64,000 nt of DNA from Ophioderma brevispina (GCA_023653785.1 JAMKCH010019918.1:1-64000); one strand, 5' to 3'. Positions 46,148-58,219 are shown, numbered from the stretch's first letter. Notes: generated from the sequence alone by a model not told the origin. Program-made: numbers and translations.

Positions 46148-47792
46148 ACATTTATTTTTATTTATTTATTTATTTATTACACTTCATCACTGGTATACAA
46201 ACAGCATAAAAACATTCAAGAAGATATTACACAAGATTAACAGATATTGCAACCAAAAGAATTCCAGTGAAAAGGTTGGGACAAACAGGTGTTTAATCAC
46301 CTCTAGGACCATCCCACCTCCAAGAATTTTGAAAGCCAAATAGTGAATCCCCAAATTACATAGGCCTGCAATTTGTACATGTGCAGACTATAAGCCCCAA
46401 GTACACATATTTGGTGGATCTAACAGTTTTCTTCTAACCTTGTAGCAAATCTGGAATCTAAAAAGTCGGCTACCTGAGATTTGAAAGTAGCAAAAGACCT
46501 AGCTTGTCTGGTTTCAAAGGGGAGCTGGTTCCATAAAGAAACAATACGATTGAAATAGGTTGCTTTATGTGCCTCAGTCCTGCAAAACTGAGGCTTTATA
46601 ACCTAAATGGATCAGAAGAAGATCTTGTGGTGGGATGGTCCCGTCTGTTGCTGCCGTGAAATGCACAAACTTGTTGATGTCAAGGTCATAATGACCACTT
46701 TTACATCTAATAAGAAATAACAAATCAGTCTTGTCTCTCCTGAGGGTGAGTGGGAGGAGGTTGTGGCTCATAAGTCTCGCTTCATAGTCCTGATCAGGAT
46801 AATGCATAATGAATTTGGTAGCTCGCTTTTGGACACCTTCCAAAAGCTGAATATTTTGTTTTGATGTACCACTCCAAAGGCAGCTTCCATATTCAAGGTC
46901 ACTCCTGATCAGGGATCTATAAAGGGTCAAAGTCACTTGCTCAGGGGCATTAAAAGTGCGCATAATCATACCCAATTTCTGATCGCATTTTTCACCACTC
47001 TGTTGATGTGAGAATGCCAGTTGATTTTCGAAGAAACATCAACACCCAAATCTTTGATAGTATCAATTGCACTCAAAGGGGTACCATTCATGTTATAAGT
47101 GAATTTGATTGGTTTATAACGTCTCTTCATGGTCAAGACCTGGCACTTTGATGGATCATGAAAATTAAGCTCCCAGGACTTGGTCCAATTCTTCTTGGAG
47201 ACGCTGGCAGTGGGATCTGTTTTTAATGTTTAAAAAACACTTGGCATCATCAGCAAATAACACTAACTTGGCACTATGGGCAACGCTGGGCAAGTCGTTG
47301 ATGTATAAAACGAAAAGAAGGGGACCTAAAATAGAGCCTTGCGGCACACCTGAAACAACAGGAAGCCAGTCTGAATAGATACCATCAACAACAACTCTTT
47401 GTCGTCTTCCTGTCAGATAGGCCTCAAACCACTGTAATAAATCAGAATGAATGCCAAAGGAACGAAGTTTACGAAGGAGCTTAGTGAAACGCTATCGAAA
47501 GCTTTTGAAAAATCAAGGTACACCATGTCTACCTGCCCAGCGTTGTCCATAATAGAACTGATTTCGTGAAATACCTCAAGCATTTGTGTGACTGTGGAAC
47601 GGCCCTTGATAAAGCCATATGTTGAAGAGGATATTATCTTTAAGAACAGGGAAAATCAAATTGAAAATAGCTCTCTCCATAACTTAACCACACACACATA
47701 GCAAAGAAACAGGTCTATAATTGCCAACTTGTTGTTTGTCAGCCTTTTTGTAGACAGGGACTACATGCAAGCCATGCAGTAGGTAGAGTCCC
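46148..47792 (-). mobile_element. CR1/Jockey-type non-LTR retrotransposon, 5' truncated
   Basis: The 3' end on the reverse strand is an AAATAAAT-type simple tail (46148-46180 on the forward strand reads TTTATTTATT). The body carries reverse-transcriptase sequence only; no endonuclease is recognised, so the copy is 5' truncated near 47792. Its frame is described at 46574-47760. Confidence 0.85.
46574..47760 (-). pseudogene. Reverse transcriptase of the 46148-47792 element
   Basis: Motifs on the reverse strand, in order: VVPVYKKADKQQVGNYRPVS near 47700-47760; GRSTVTQMLE then VYLDFSKAFD, the first catalytic Asp block, near 47500-47540; a one-base slip right after it; KLLRKLRSFGIHSDLLQWF; GVPQGSILGPLLFVLYINDL; LVLFADDA with the catalytic Asp pair at about 47243-47260; KDLGVDVSSKINWHSHI; then YRSLIRSDLEYGSCLWSG and LEGVQKRATKFI in the last 133 codons (46574-46975). 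At least three frame changes separate the pieces. The frame end at 46574 looks natural for this family. Confidence 0.85.
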
Positions 47793-48188
47793 TTGGGATA
47801 GATATGTTAACATTACTCTATGAATGTAAAAGAGTGAAAATCACTCGTGGATTGTTATACATTGATTACTCCAACCGAGTGAAATTTACTCTTCCAAAGT
47901 GAATCTCAATCAACGAAACGTGAAATTAATTCAAAACGAGTAGGCCTATCTGCCATTCCATTTGAAAGAAATATGATCGTTTTTGAGACTAAACATTTCG
48001 CTCTAAAGAGTGACCATTGTCGATCTTGTAATTCAAAAGTAGCGTGATATTCATTATTTAGAGTGAAAATCATAGTCTGTGGTGAAAATTCACTGTTTTT
48101 TTTAATTTAGAGAGTTATTGAGTTATCGTGATCAAAACAGCGTAGGTCTGCTGAGTGAAAAAATATTCTTTCAATGAGGAAATTGTAT
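47793..48188. other. No gene; recurring GAGTGAAAATCACTC-like motif
   Basis: GAGTGAAAATCACTCG near 47830 and weaker versions near 47876, 47900, 48060 and 48083. Possibly part of a decayed palindromic repeat. No coding signal. Confidence 0.35.
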
Positions 48189-48196
48189 ATTAGTTT

Positions 48197-48577
48197 CCGG
48201 GGGGGGGACTCCCATCTTGGAAGTGATACGTAGGCCTATGTAAAGCTGTTAAGACCCCCTTTTCAGCACCGTTGTCACCCAAAAACCCATTTTTGTTGAA
48301 AACCTCACCAAAAGACCCCATATTTTTTGAAAATTTTACCACTCTCACTCAAAGACAGGAACATTTTGGGGGAACATTTTCAAAATTTCACCAAAAGACC
48401 TCTATTTTTTGGAAAATTTGTCACTCTGAAAACCCCTATTTTGGGGCAATTTGGCCGTCTCTCGCCAAAAGACCCCTATTTTTCCAGTCCCCTGTCATGC
48501 ACCGAATGCCCCTGGGCCGAGTTTGCGGGAAGCGCGAGCCTTACACCCATCCATTTCATATGTGAGTGCCCCCCGGG
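48197..48577. mobile_element. MITE with G-run ends, copy 1, 8 bp target duplication
   Basis: Begins CCGGGGGGGGGACTCCCAT and ends GAGTGCCCCCCGGG. ATTAGTTT borders both sides (48189-48196 and 48578-48585), an exact 8 bp target duplication as made by hAT- and P-type transposases. The interior repeats CAAAAGACCCCTATTTTT with variants about five times. No transposase frame. Similar G-run/ACTCCC ends occur, as I recall, in many marine invertebrates; this is from memory. Confidence 0.85.
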
Positions 48578-48834
48578 ATTAGTTTATAGGGTCGCGTACA
48601 CTTCAGGGCACCTAATTATATTACTATTTTATAACGGTGGCACTGATTAAAAGCGTACAATAGTTTATACCATTTCACGCTATGATAAACAAGAATAGTC
48701 TTTTAAAAGGCAACCATTGCTTAACGAGGATGTTAGTGTTTATTTGAGATCCAAAAGGAAACCCTCTCGCATTAGATAGATTATATAACCACAGTAAATA
48801 TGCCAGGCATCAACCATACTCCTGCATTAACCTT

Positions 48835-48918
48835 TAATTTTGAAATACACCCAAAGACCCTATTTTTGCAGCCCCTGTCACCGAATTCCCCTGGGTTTGG
48901 AAACGCCAGCCTTACGCC
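48835..48918. mobile_element. Fragment of the same MITE, cut by the next retrotransposon
   Basis: CCAAAGACCCTATTTTTGCAG, CCCCTGTCA, CGAAT-CCCCTGGG and CGCCAGCCTTAC match 48462-48545. It stops where the retrotransposon tail begins at 48919. Confidence 0.75.
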
Positions 48919-50560
48919 ATATATCATATCATATTTATTTCCATTATCATACAGTATCATAAAAAACACCAACAGATACATACAATGACATGGAGGAGGT
49001 GAACGAAAGGCCAGAAAATGCCAGAAGATGAACACCCCCTTATCAATATTGCACATAAACACAAAAAATATTTATATTGAAAAAACAAAATACATACTTC
49101 ATAACGCATACACTTAACACACAAGACGAGCACGTGCCCCAAAATTATTTATGTATAATTTGAAAAATTTGATGTTGAGCATAAATTTCTGAAAATGATG
49201 GCTGTGTTTTAGCGTTTAATAGCCAACGTCAGAGAATTCCAAAGGGTTGGTACCGATTTTCTAATAGCTTGATCAGAAATCCCCTTTTTAGTTTGGGGAT
49301 ACTATAATCATGATCATTTCTTGTTGTGGTAATTGTGTAATTTCAATGTTTTTAATAACTGTACTTGCTAAAATTTTCGGGAAGTTGCATTGTGTAATGT
49401 TTGTACATAAATACTCCTAGTTCTAATTTATAAGTATCAAACACATTAAGTACATTAAAATGAAGAAACAGTGGCCCGGAGTGGCACCTATAGTGGGCGA
49501 CTATTTGATCTGGTTCTGCGAGCCATTTTTGAGTTTTAAATATCTTATCTAGCTAAGACCCCCCAGACATGTTTTACCCCATATCAAAATACCATAATTT
49601 ATATATGGCAAAACAAGTGTACAGTACAATGTAAACAGTATACGAATAGGTAAAAATTGTTTTAATTTGTTTATAACGCCAATATTTCTTGAAATGATTT
49701 TTGATGTAGCATGAATGTGGTACTTCCATGATAGATTTTCATCAATAATAACTCCAAGAAATTTAGTAGTGTTTACCCTATCAAGAGAAACATCATCTAG
49801 GATTATGTTAAGATTCTTAGTATGATTGATTTCACAGTCATTATCATTGACATAATGAGCATTATTGGTTTCCTTTGATGAAGTATATTTTGAAGTTTTG
49901 TGTGGAGTACCAAGTAACATGTAGTTTGTTTTACTAGCATTGATAGATAGTTTGTTTGCTTTGAACCAATTGCTTACCTCCTGAAGTTCATTATTTATTA
50001 GATCCAATTTAGTATCAATGTCACGATGAGAATAGAGAATAGTGGTGTCATCAGCAAACAAAATAAATTCCAATACCGAAGAAGTACTAACTATATCGTT
50101 TACATAAAGAATGAAAAGAAGCGGTCCTAGGATTGATCCTTGAGGTACTCCACATATGATATTCTTATAGTCGGAATCTTTGTCTTGGTATCGGACATAT
50201 TGTTTTCTGTTTCTAAGTAGCTCTTAAACCACTTAAGCACAACTCCCTTGAATCCATAATGTGATAATTTATATAGTAATATATCACGGTCAATGGTGCC
50301 AAAGGCCTTTGACAAGTCTAAAAATACACCAATTGTACATTCATCTCTTTCAACTGCATTACTTATTTTGTCATGTGGAGCTATAAAATAGACCCATATC
50401 AGCATATCCATTTCATAGGTGAGTTCCTTGTTATGACTGTTCAGCAATGTGGAACACTGTGGGTAGTTTATCAATCAAATAGATCCTAAATATTTTAACC
50501 ACAACCCCATTGCAAAATTCAAACTTACAGGAAACAGGTTTTACATCAACGTTTGTGTTA
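48919..50560 (-). mobile_element. Second non-LTR retrotransposon, different lineage
   Basis: The 3' end on the reverse strand is an ATATGATATGATAT-type tail (48919-48940). The coding part is at 49330-50474. No endonuclease is recognised before 50560, so it is 5' truncated. It differs in sequence from the element at 46148. Confidence 0.8.
49330..50474 (-). pseudogene. Reverse transcriptase of the 48919-50560 element
   Basis: Reverse-strand order: GVFLDLSKAFGTIDRDILL (first catalytic block; the Asp after AF reads Gly) and KLSHYGFKGVVLKWFKSYL; a frame change; CGVPQGSILGPLLFILYVND near 50090-50155; EFILFADDTTILYSH with the catalytic Asp pair near 50050; then a 174-codon stretch (49549-50073) with NTTKFLGVIIDENLSWKYHI and LVLPYINYGILIWG. 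After a stop at 49549 the frame goes on weakly with QKWLAEPDQ, YRCHSGPLF and KLELGVFMYKHY. The last is a usual C-terminal motif of this type of element. The copy is nearly intact from 49549 to 50155. Confidence 0.85.
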
Positions 50561-50674
50561 TCCGGGCATCGTACACATAACATGCATAATGGTACTCTCA
50601 AGACCATGGGTTAGATCATCCATTACATGTCAATGAACTGAGAAGTTAATCCACTGTGATGGGTGGGCTGTCAT

Positions 50675-51092
50675 CCGGGGGGGGGGCAGTTGTATTCAAA
50701 GGTGGATATGATGCGTGAACATGGACTTCCGAAATGCACCCTAAACAAGTATTTCCACCGACTAAAAACATACCCTAAACAAGCATTTTTGTATATTTTT
50801 GCTACCATAAACAAGTCTTTTTGTCAGTAAACAAGTAATCAATGCATTAAATTATCTGGCTTTACTCATGTTGCTTTACTTCCAAATTACAATATTTTTG
50901 ATGATTTTGATCTCGCGTACATCACAATTTCAGGGTTACGAAAAAAAAAACATACCATTTTTTCCATATTTTGCTGTTTTTGACACCCTAATCAATGTAC
51001 GCGCGTACATCGCCTGTTGGAAAAAAGAGACCCTTTTTACGCGTTTTCTTGTTCACGCATCATATCCACCTTTGAATACGAGTGCCCCCCGG
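50675..51092. mobile_element. MITE with G-run ends, copy 2, 8 bp target duplication
   Basis: Starts CCGGGGGGGGGGCAGTTG and then TATTCAAAGGTGGATATGAT; ends with the inverse and GAGTGCCCCCCGG. Arms of about 45 bases. GCTGTCAT borders both sides (50667-50674 and 51093-51100). The interior repeats a CCCTAAACAAGTATTTTTG-type unit about four times, unlike copy 1, which has a different internal repeat. An A run near 50941 follows. Confidence 0.9.
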
Positions 51093-51100
51093 GCTGTCAT

Positions 51101-52364
51101 CCAATCAAAAGTTTTGCTTCTTGCTGCTTAGGAAATGTAAATGAATTTCCTAGTAGGCATATATACCATGTCCTTAATTCTTAAAATAATGGGAACCAGA
51201 GGACTTGGTACTGCTGCATGAGACAACCACCCAAATCTGTGCATGACTGTGATATTCTGCCAATCATTTGCTTGCTGCACATGTGCTAGGGTAACTTGCA
51301 ATGTTGTGGCCTTTATCCACTCCGACTTTATAACATCTTCGATGGAAAAATAATCCTTTATCGTCAGCTCGTCGAAAAAAATTATTGTTTTTATGTTTTC
51401 TACTACTGATGTACAATAAAATGTCTCATTATAGTCGCTCGAGCCTGCATACCTTGCGCAGCTGCGTCCTATACCATCTGACAACTTGGGACCCCGTTTC
51501 TAACCAATTTACTGACGCGTAATAATATTAAAACAATCTTCATATTTTTGCCACTTTAGTCCGAAATAGAAAACACAAGTATAACAAAATATTCGCCTAA
51601 TTGTATTTAAACTGCTTTAAACCAATATAAATTATTTCTGCAGTCTAAAACTGATAAATAGTGTCATGTTTGGCACTATTTATTACATTGCGCAGACCAG
51701 TAAACGTTGCTGTAGTCAGGTGTTGTTCGGCTTCGTGTTTCTGTGGTGGGGTATGCGTGAGATCTGAGAGTTGTAATGTTTTGAAGAACAATTTTTACTT
51801 GTTTTGCTTCATTTAGGGGAATTCAGGTAATGTTTTCATTTAGGGGAATTCAGGTAATGTTTTCGTAAGCAAACTGAATGGGGATATTTCTTTCATCATC
51901 TGCCATCGGCTCTTTGGACATGAATGATCATTAAAACAACCGGGAAAGTTTAGGTAGTGTGCCACTGCAACATTCTGCGAATTCGGCAGCCTCAACGGAA
52001 TAACGATGTTAAATGCAGTCCGAGGTTGCTCTGAATAGACACTCCATATTGGGTTGTGGTCTGTTAGCATTAAGGGGCATTTCGTTATCACAGCCTCGTC
52101 CCCCGACTTACCTAAAAAATGTTGAATTTTTATATCATCCTAAGGCTAACCATTAGCATTAGGCCTGACTCGGCATGAGAATGAAAGTTTTAGATTTGCG
52201 TCCGGAACATTTTCAAGGCATAGGCTTTATTCAATTTTCCATTATTACATTTTTATTGTTACTTGTGATTTCACTGGTTTACCAGCCACGGATCAATCTC
52301 ATCAAGAAATGTGTCATGCTTCAGAGACTCAATCATTACATTCAGTCTATGCAGTCGGGATAAG
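51101..52364. other. No gene recognised; open frames and short duplications
   Basis: Two reverse-strand open frames (51128-51484, 118 codons; 51840-52091, 83 codons) have even, protein-like composition but no motif I know. They could be exons. A hairpin at 51654-51683 has 10-base arms ATAAATAGTG and CACTATTTAT. Confidence 0.25.
51811..51864. repeat. Perfect tandem duplication of 27 bp
   Basis: ATTTAGGGGAATTCAGGTAA followed by TGTTTTC occurs twice without any difference, so it is recent or an assembly slip. Confidence 0.95.
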
Positions 52365-52394
52365 CGCTCAATCGGGCGATCGCCCGATTGAGCG
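52365..52394. repeat. 30 bp perfect palindrome
   Basis: CGCTCAATCGGGCGA followed directly by its inverse complement, with no spacer. It is much more GC rich than its surroundings. It is followed by GACTACGGCCGAGTGGGCG. Confidence 0.95.
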
Positions 52395-54457
52395 ACTACG
52401 GCCGAGTGGGCGTGTTCACCCTAAAAATCATAAACACCAATTTTGTTAACACCTCGGATTATAGTAGCATAAATATGGCCATTTTTCAAAATAGTGGTGT
52501 AACTTCAGTTTTGACACTTCATGATATTTATCTAACTAATTCTGAGATTTCAAAGATATTTTGCTGTGTTACTATCCTATATAGGGGCTAGCTCAGCTCG
52601 CTTCTACCAAACCTCCTTACTTTTTTCTTTTGATTTGGTGGCCATTTATGTGGTCAATTGGCACTTTGGTTGACCCCAATTACATCTATTTTTTCTCAAA
52701 GCCTTTACTTTCCCCTTTATTGAATTCCCAGTTTTTGTTTATTTTCATTATAACCAGTGTACCAAACCTATAATGGCTATTTTGTGTTTCCACATTTCTT
52801 GCTTCTCATTCCGGAACAGGTCGTTGCATTCAGCGTTTCAGGAAGGTGACATTCCGTTACAATGATGCTATTTATCACAACTGTTACGCTTTATATTTAA
52901 TCAGAATTCTCCTCTGTTTTGGTGATGCAACAACTACCGATGGCTTGCATTTAGTTGCAAAGAATTTTGATCCTTCGCCTCTTTAAAGAATTTTATGCAC
53001 AATTCAAATTCACTGTTAACTTTTCCTGTTAACCTTTTCGTCCTTCCGCAACATGACTGATAGTGGTTTTATTTTAAGAGATCCAATGGCCAGTGTTTTT
53101 GAACTTCTTTAAATTTGAACCTGCCTTAACATCTTACTTGAATAAAGTTGTAACAATACACCACCATATTTCCAAATTAATACCACACTGATACCTTCGT
53201 TGCACCTGTTCACCTCGCGAACACATGTTGTCATTTCCGAACATTCAGTTAACATCGCAGCTTTACTGCTTAATAAAATCTCTTGGTGCTGATATCTCTG
53301 TTGTAGTGATTAGTAAGTGATGCTCTCATGTAGGATGACCCTCACCAAGGTGCTGCACAGATCAACTTCAAGATTTCCCTGAGCCGGAATTGGTTTGTCT
53401 CGTAATGACATAATTTTGTTAACAATGCAATGCTCATTTTTTGGAGCTTGTGAGGCCTTACTGTGTTTGACTGATGATTGTTTTACCTTGGCAAGAACAT
53501 AGTCAAATGATAAAACTGATTTATAACATACAGATCGATAAATGTGACTAATTACCATGTCTTCGTGTTTTATTTGTTACTTGTTGTGGCCATTTGAATA
53601 GACATGTCAGACAGCATACCCTGTCTTTGTGAGTAATGTGCCTGAATTGTTTTGTCTTTTAACTAATTTATGATTTCCTTAATCTCTTAATAATAAAATA
53701 ATATAAGATTTGACAAACAACATTTTGTGCTGTTTTAGAGAAAATAACCAATCTAATCATTGTTGTTTGGAGTGACATTTTTTTACATGTGTATATACAA
53801 CATTATTGCAGGCCTTAGCTTGTGTTGCCATTAATTATTCACAGTAACCGAGTTTTTAACACAACAAATATTTTTGTTATAAATAATTTTTTATTTATTA
53901 CTAATTAATATTGTTTTCATGCCAAAATAGGAGGGGAGTTCACCATACATCGTGAGTTTTGCCATGGACTTCTTGGGGATCATTCTAGCTGAGATCCCGC
54001 AACAGAATCCATATATTCCATTCCTTCATAGACTTTTCTCAAAGTTTTCACAACTCTCACAAATTCCAGTCATTTGCTTTGCAATAAAACAAAGTATCGT
54101 TTAACAAAATTTAATCTTAGCAACTAAATCTGCACAGGGCTATTTACCCATGGTGTCACTGAAGAAACAGGTTAACTTTGACATGTTCCTTTAAAATTCT
54201 CCTTGTACTGTGAAATATTTAAATTTCCCATTTTCAGGGTACACTGCAGGGACATCTGCTGCTGGAGGGTCTTAAAATATTTACTCAAATGTCTTTCCTG
54301 CAGGCCTGTGCACGTATTTCACGGACCCCTTATAGCAATGGTAAATGGCCACTAACCTTAAGTTTGTGTATTATGTTGCTTTCCGGTATGTTTTTGACCT
54401 TACCTTGTGAGATTGACTCCATTGTGACTCTTGAGAATTCTAGCGCTAGCATGAAAT
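52395..54457. other. No gene recognised
   Basis: AT-rich. One 82-codon reverse-strand frame (53310-53558) has a protein-like composition but no known motif. Confidence 0.3.
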
Positions 54458-54556
54458 CTTCTCTAAGAGGATCAAGGATTACAAGGATGTACAGCTTATT
54501 CCGTAAAAGATCTTTTCTCTAGACTACTACCTCAATCACAAATATCTTACACCAAG
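54458..54556 (+). repeat. Dispersed repeat, partner of 45328-45432
   Basis: Same order of blocks as in the first copy (TCTAAGAGGATCAAGGATTA, TTCCGTAAAAGATC, AATATCTTACACCAAGG). No target duplication found. Confidence 0.75.
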
Positions 54557-56286
54557 GTAAGACCGAAAACGTCACTAAAATTACCCAACTTGACAGGACG
54601 GATGCATACATGCATAGCCATGTACCAGAGATCTCTAGTTTTCTTGCATTAGTTTAATTGTACCTCAAAGTATTATTTGATAATCTTAAGTAATGTTGTA
54701 ATTTTTTGTTTTGTTGCCTGCTTCATATTTAAATGTGTTCGATTATTACATTTCAGTTGACCACAAATAAAAAACTCTGTACTATTTTAAAGTGCATTTT
54801 CTCTGCAAGGAAATCAGAATGACTTTGTACTGCACCGGCCTGTTGACAATGCAAGTGTCAAATTGAAGCATAGCCACCATTTTGATTTGTAGAAATGGCC
54901 CTCATCTGTGAAATACTCTGTATTTCCATTTTGGGGATACCCCACATCTATTGATCATGTGGTCTGCGGGTATCTAAATTCTCTAATGTATTACTTGCAT
55001 GTTTGGGCTCATCATACAGGCAAGAAATCTAAATTTTTTATGCCCTCCTTAAGTTAGGTTCCCTTAATTACAGGTGGCCGAATAACCAGATCACTATAAA
55101 AATAACCTGAACACTATATCACATCATGCAGCTTCTTGAAGAGACTTGCTTTTTTTCACAATAAGTATAACTTTCACTAACTATATAGACTTTTCATTAC
55201 ATTGTATTATAAATGCTAATGGTATTGTATTTTTGCTTCCACCAATGATTGCCATTTTTTTTACAACAGTACAATTTTACATCTCCCTATCATATACTTT
55301 ATGTTCTTAGGACTGAAATATTCAAAACTCCTTTTTTAACACATTACAAGGCACTTGATAGGTCTGGTTACTCACTATGCAATATTAAGTTCAAGATTAT
55401 ATGATTATGCTTAGGGCAGATCTTTTTAATACTGTACATGTATACTGACCTATCCGTTTAATCTAACTGGGGAAAAATGGCTTTGAAACAAGGCAAATAT
55501 TTCGCAATACTTAAGTGTACTTACCGATCAAAAGAATAGAACTCTAAAAAAATCAAAGTAAAATCAACACAAAAATAAAAGTTGGGAGGGGTAATTCTTA
55601 AGGTTCCCAACCTTTTAGAGGCATCATTTTTTCCTCCGTTCATACAATCATACAGAGCATTTAAAAACTCTTAAGCAGAAATATTCATGCTAATTATAGG
55701 GGATCACCATTGAAGCTTTAGTTACAGGTACATAATCACTTGATCAATGGGAGTGGACACATATCAAAACAATGAAGCCGGTAATACGCTGGAATGTTTT
55801 AATTTCAAGCAGATGTCCCATAGAATGACATTAATTGTTTTGATGTCAACCCCAAATGACTGAATTTGGCTCAGTCATAACTCGACAGGCTGCTATAAGA
55901 ATAGACCCATTGTTTTTTTGGTGATCTTTGTGACTTGGCATCAGAACATACAAGCTAAATGCATGGGCAAAATGAAAAGCAAAATCAAAGATGGTGATTT
56001 CCCGGTTTTGGCATGGAATGACCCTGCAGCATCTTTTTTTTTTTACTTTGTTAACACTGTAGCAACACATCACATCTTTTAAGAAACAAAACTTGCTATG
56101 AAATGGTAATCATGGCTATGATTTAAATAAAGACTCCAACAAAACTGGAAATCAGAAATTGAAAACATTAATGAAAATGAGCTTGAAATGGAAAACAGAC
56201 ACTGTAAAATATGACAAATTCTAAGTTCTAATGGTTCTTGCAGATGAGAATAATAAACCTTTCTTATTTGTGTTAACAAAATGTTG
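54557..56286. other. No gene recognised
   Basis: AT-rich, short open frames only. Confidence 0.4.
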
Positions 56287-56353
56287 CCTCCAAAATGATA
56301 TTTTTTTCACAAATCATGGCCCTCCAAAATGATATTTTTTCACAAATCATGGC
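56287..56353. repeat. Tandem duplication of about 33 bp
   Basis: CCTCCAAAATGATATTTTTT followed by CACAAATCATGG occurs twice; the only difference is one T and a short junction. Confidence 0.9.
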
Positions 56354-56489
56354 CATGTAAATAGCGTCCACACAAAGTTTGATGTTATGTTTTTAGTGAA
56401 ACAATGCTCAAGAAGTGAGCACACCAAGTGATTTTTCTTATTTTTATATTACAGCTTGTTCAAGTACACTGTTGGCCTCTGTGTAATAC

Positions 56490-57130
56490 ATGTACAAGTG
56501 TCCTGCGTGCTCTTCTTTGGTCAACCTAAAGAATTCTTTCTCTTGTAAACTAGAATGAATAAGCTGTTTAAAATGCAAAATTATAACCAGCTTCTGTGTT
56601 ATTAATCAACACATGTCATGAAAACAATTTGTTAACATCTTTGTCACCTCCGAAACGGCTGTGTATTTGCAAAGTTCTAAGAATTTTATACATGAAAATC
56701 TTTCTTAAAAAGTGTAATTTGTTTCAGGAAGTAACATTTGAAGAACTTTGCACAAGGAGTCTCACATGGATTGTAATTTTTTACAACAAATGTTAGTTTC
56801 CCTGCAACATAGATAATACGTAATTATACAGTATATTTCACCTTAGAATTTTGTTTGTTGTGACACCTTGCGAAGTCTATTTGTATCTCCTTATAATTAG
56901 AATGAATGAATATGTTGTTGCAATGCAAAATTAGAGTCAGTTTCTAAATTATTATCAACAAAAGCCATGGTAACATCTTTGTCACTTCCGAAACATGTTA
57001 ACAATGTTAACTGTCACTTCCGAAACGACTGCAACTGTAAAATTCAACTTTGTTAAGAATTTACAGATTTTTCTGCAATTTGTGTCAGGAAGTAACCATC
57101 ATTGAAGAGATTTAGTACAGGGAGCATGAT
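56490..57130. repeat. Tandem duplication of about 350 bp
   Basis: Blocks TAGAATGAAT, ATGCAAAATTA, TTGTCACNTCCGAAAC and TTTGTNTCAGGAAGTAAC recur in the same order near 56552-56735 and 56900-57105. A CACTTCCGAAAC motif occurs three times. Moderately diverged, so older than the other duplications. Confidence 0.7.
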
Positions 57131-57608
57131 GGGGGTTGGCTCATGAAAACATATTTAAAAATTAAAAATTGTGAGTTGATATGACATTTTCTGTCAAAAT
57201 TTGCTCTTCCCTTCCAAATATTTATGAATCCAACCAAGGACTAGTCAAAAAGCAGTGTAAATTTTGAACTACATATACTTTTGAATTAAATTGTATCTCT
57301 TTTATTACACTGAAAATATGTTTCATTTTGGAAAAATGGATTTTCACAAAAAATTGGGTTTTTTGCTCAAATTACCTAATCTGCCACAATATCTCCAAAA
57401 TTACACATATTTTGCAAAAGATTAAGCTCAAAACAGTAATACATTCAAATTTGATCATTGTGAGTATTTTTTAGTGAAAATAACAAATAAAAGTACTTTA
57501 AATTTTGACCCCAATGGTACACAAGTTACCACCACTGATTGTGAAAATGACCATACTCATTTTGCCCCAGAAATACGCCCCAACTGAATCAGGTCAAAAC
57601 GTTCTTCA
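57131..57608. other. No gene recognised
   Basis: AT-rich; nothing identified. Confidence 0.4.
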
Positions 57609-57810
57609 GCCCGCTCTTCCACCAAGTTCATCATTATATTCCTTACGGAACTCCAGAACACTTGTAAACAGGCCTTGGAAAACATTTTCATAAATTATGC
57701 AATTAGATACTTAATTAGCATATTTTAAGCCCAAAATCTAATCACGGCAAGAACTCACCCACCCGCTCTTTCCACTAAGTCCCATCAGTGTCCCCTTACG
57801 GAACTCAGAT
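57609..57810. repeat. Direct repeat of about 48 bp, period about 155
   Basis: CCCGCTCTTCCACCAAGT-CATCA followed by CCTTACGGAACTCCAGA recurs at 57763. Confidence 0.75.
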
Positions 57811-57966
57811 AAATCGTATAACAACGTGGTTAACATTTTTATCACGACCGAACGGACTTGACGAACGGACGCTGCTCATTTTAATAGTCCCTTTCCGAAC
57901 TTCATTCGGCGGGAACAATAATTAAATATGAGCCGTCTTAATATTATAGTCAGTTATTAGCGTAGA

Positions 57967-58214
57967 CCCTGAGAAGGCAGAGTTCCCAGCAACATCAACT
58001 CTCAGCAAGATTCTCAGTATCTTGCTCCAAGATGTCATAGAGGCAGGGTACATTGAGCATGTTGAGCTGTTGATGACAAAATAATCGAGGGAACATAATG
58101 CGAATGTGGATGCGAATTAAAAAACACAACACTTAGCATACATAAAAAAGAACCCTGGAGAGGAAAGGTTACCAGCACTTCACTCTCACAGCACTTCTCT
58201 CAGTGACTTGCTCC
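57967..58214. repeat. Direct repeat of about 62 bp, period about 185
   Basis: CCCTGAGAAGGCAGAGTTCC, CAGCAACATCAACTCTCAGCA and CTCAGTATCTTGCTCC recur at 58152 with changes. Confidence 0.75.
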
Positions 58215-58219
58215 CCGAA

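Noticed and set aside
53310..53558. Reverse-strand 82-codon frame as an exon
   Set aside because: Protein-like composition but no recognised motif and no convincing splice sites that I could pair with other exons.
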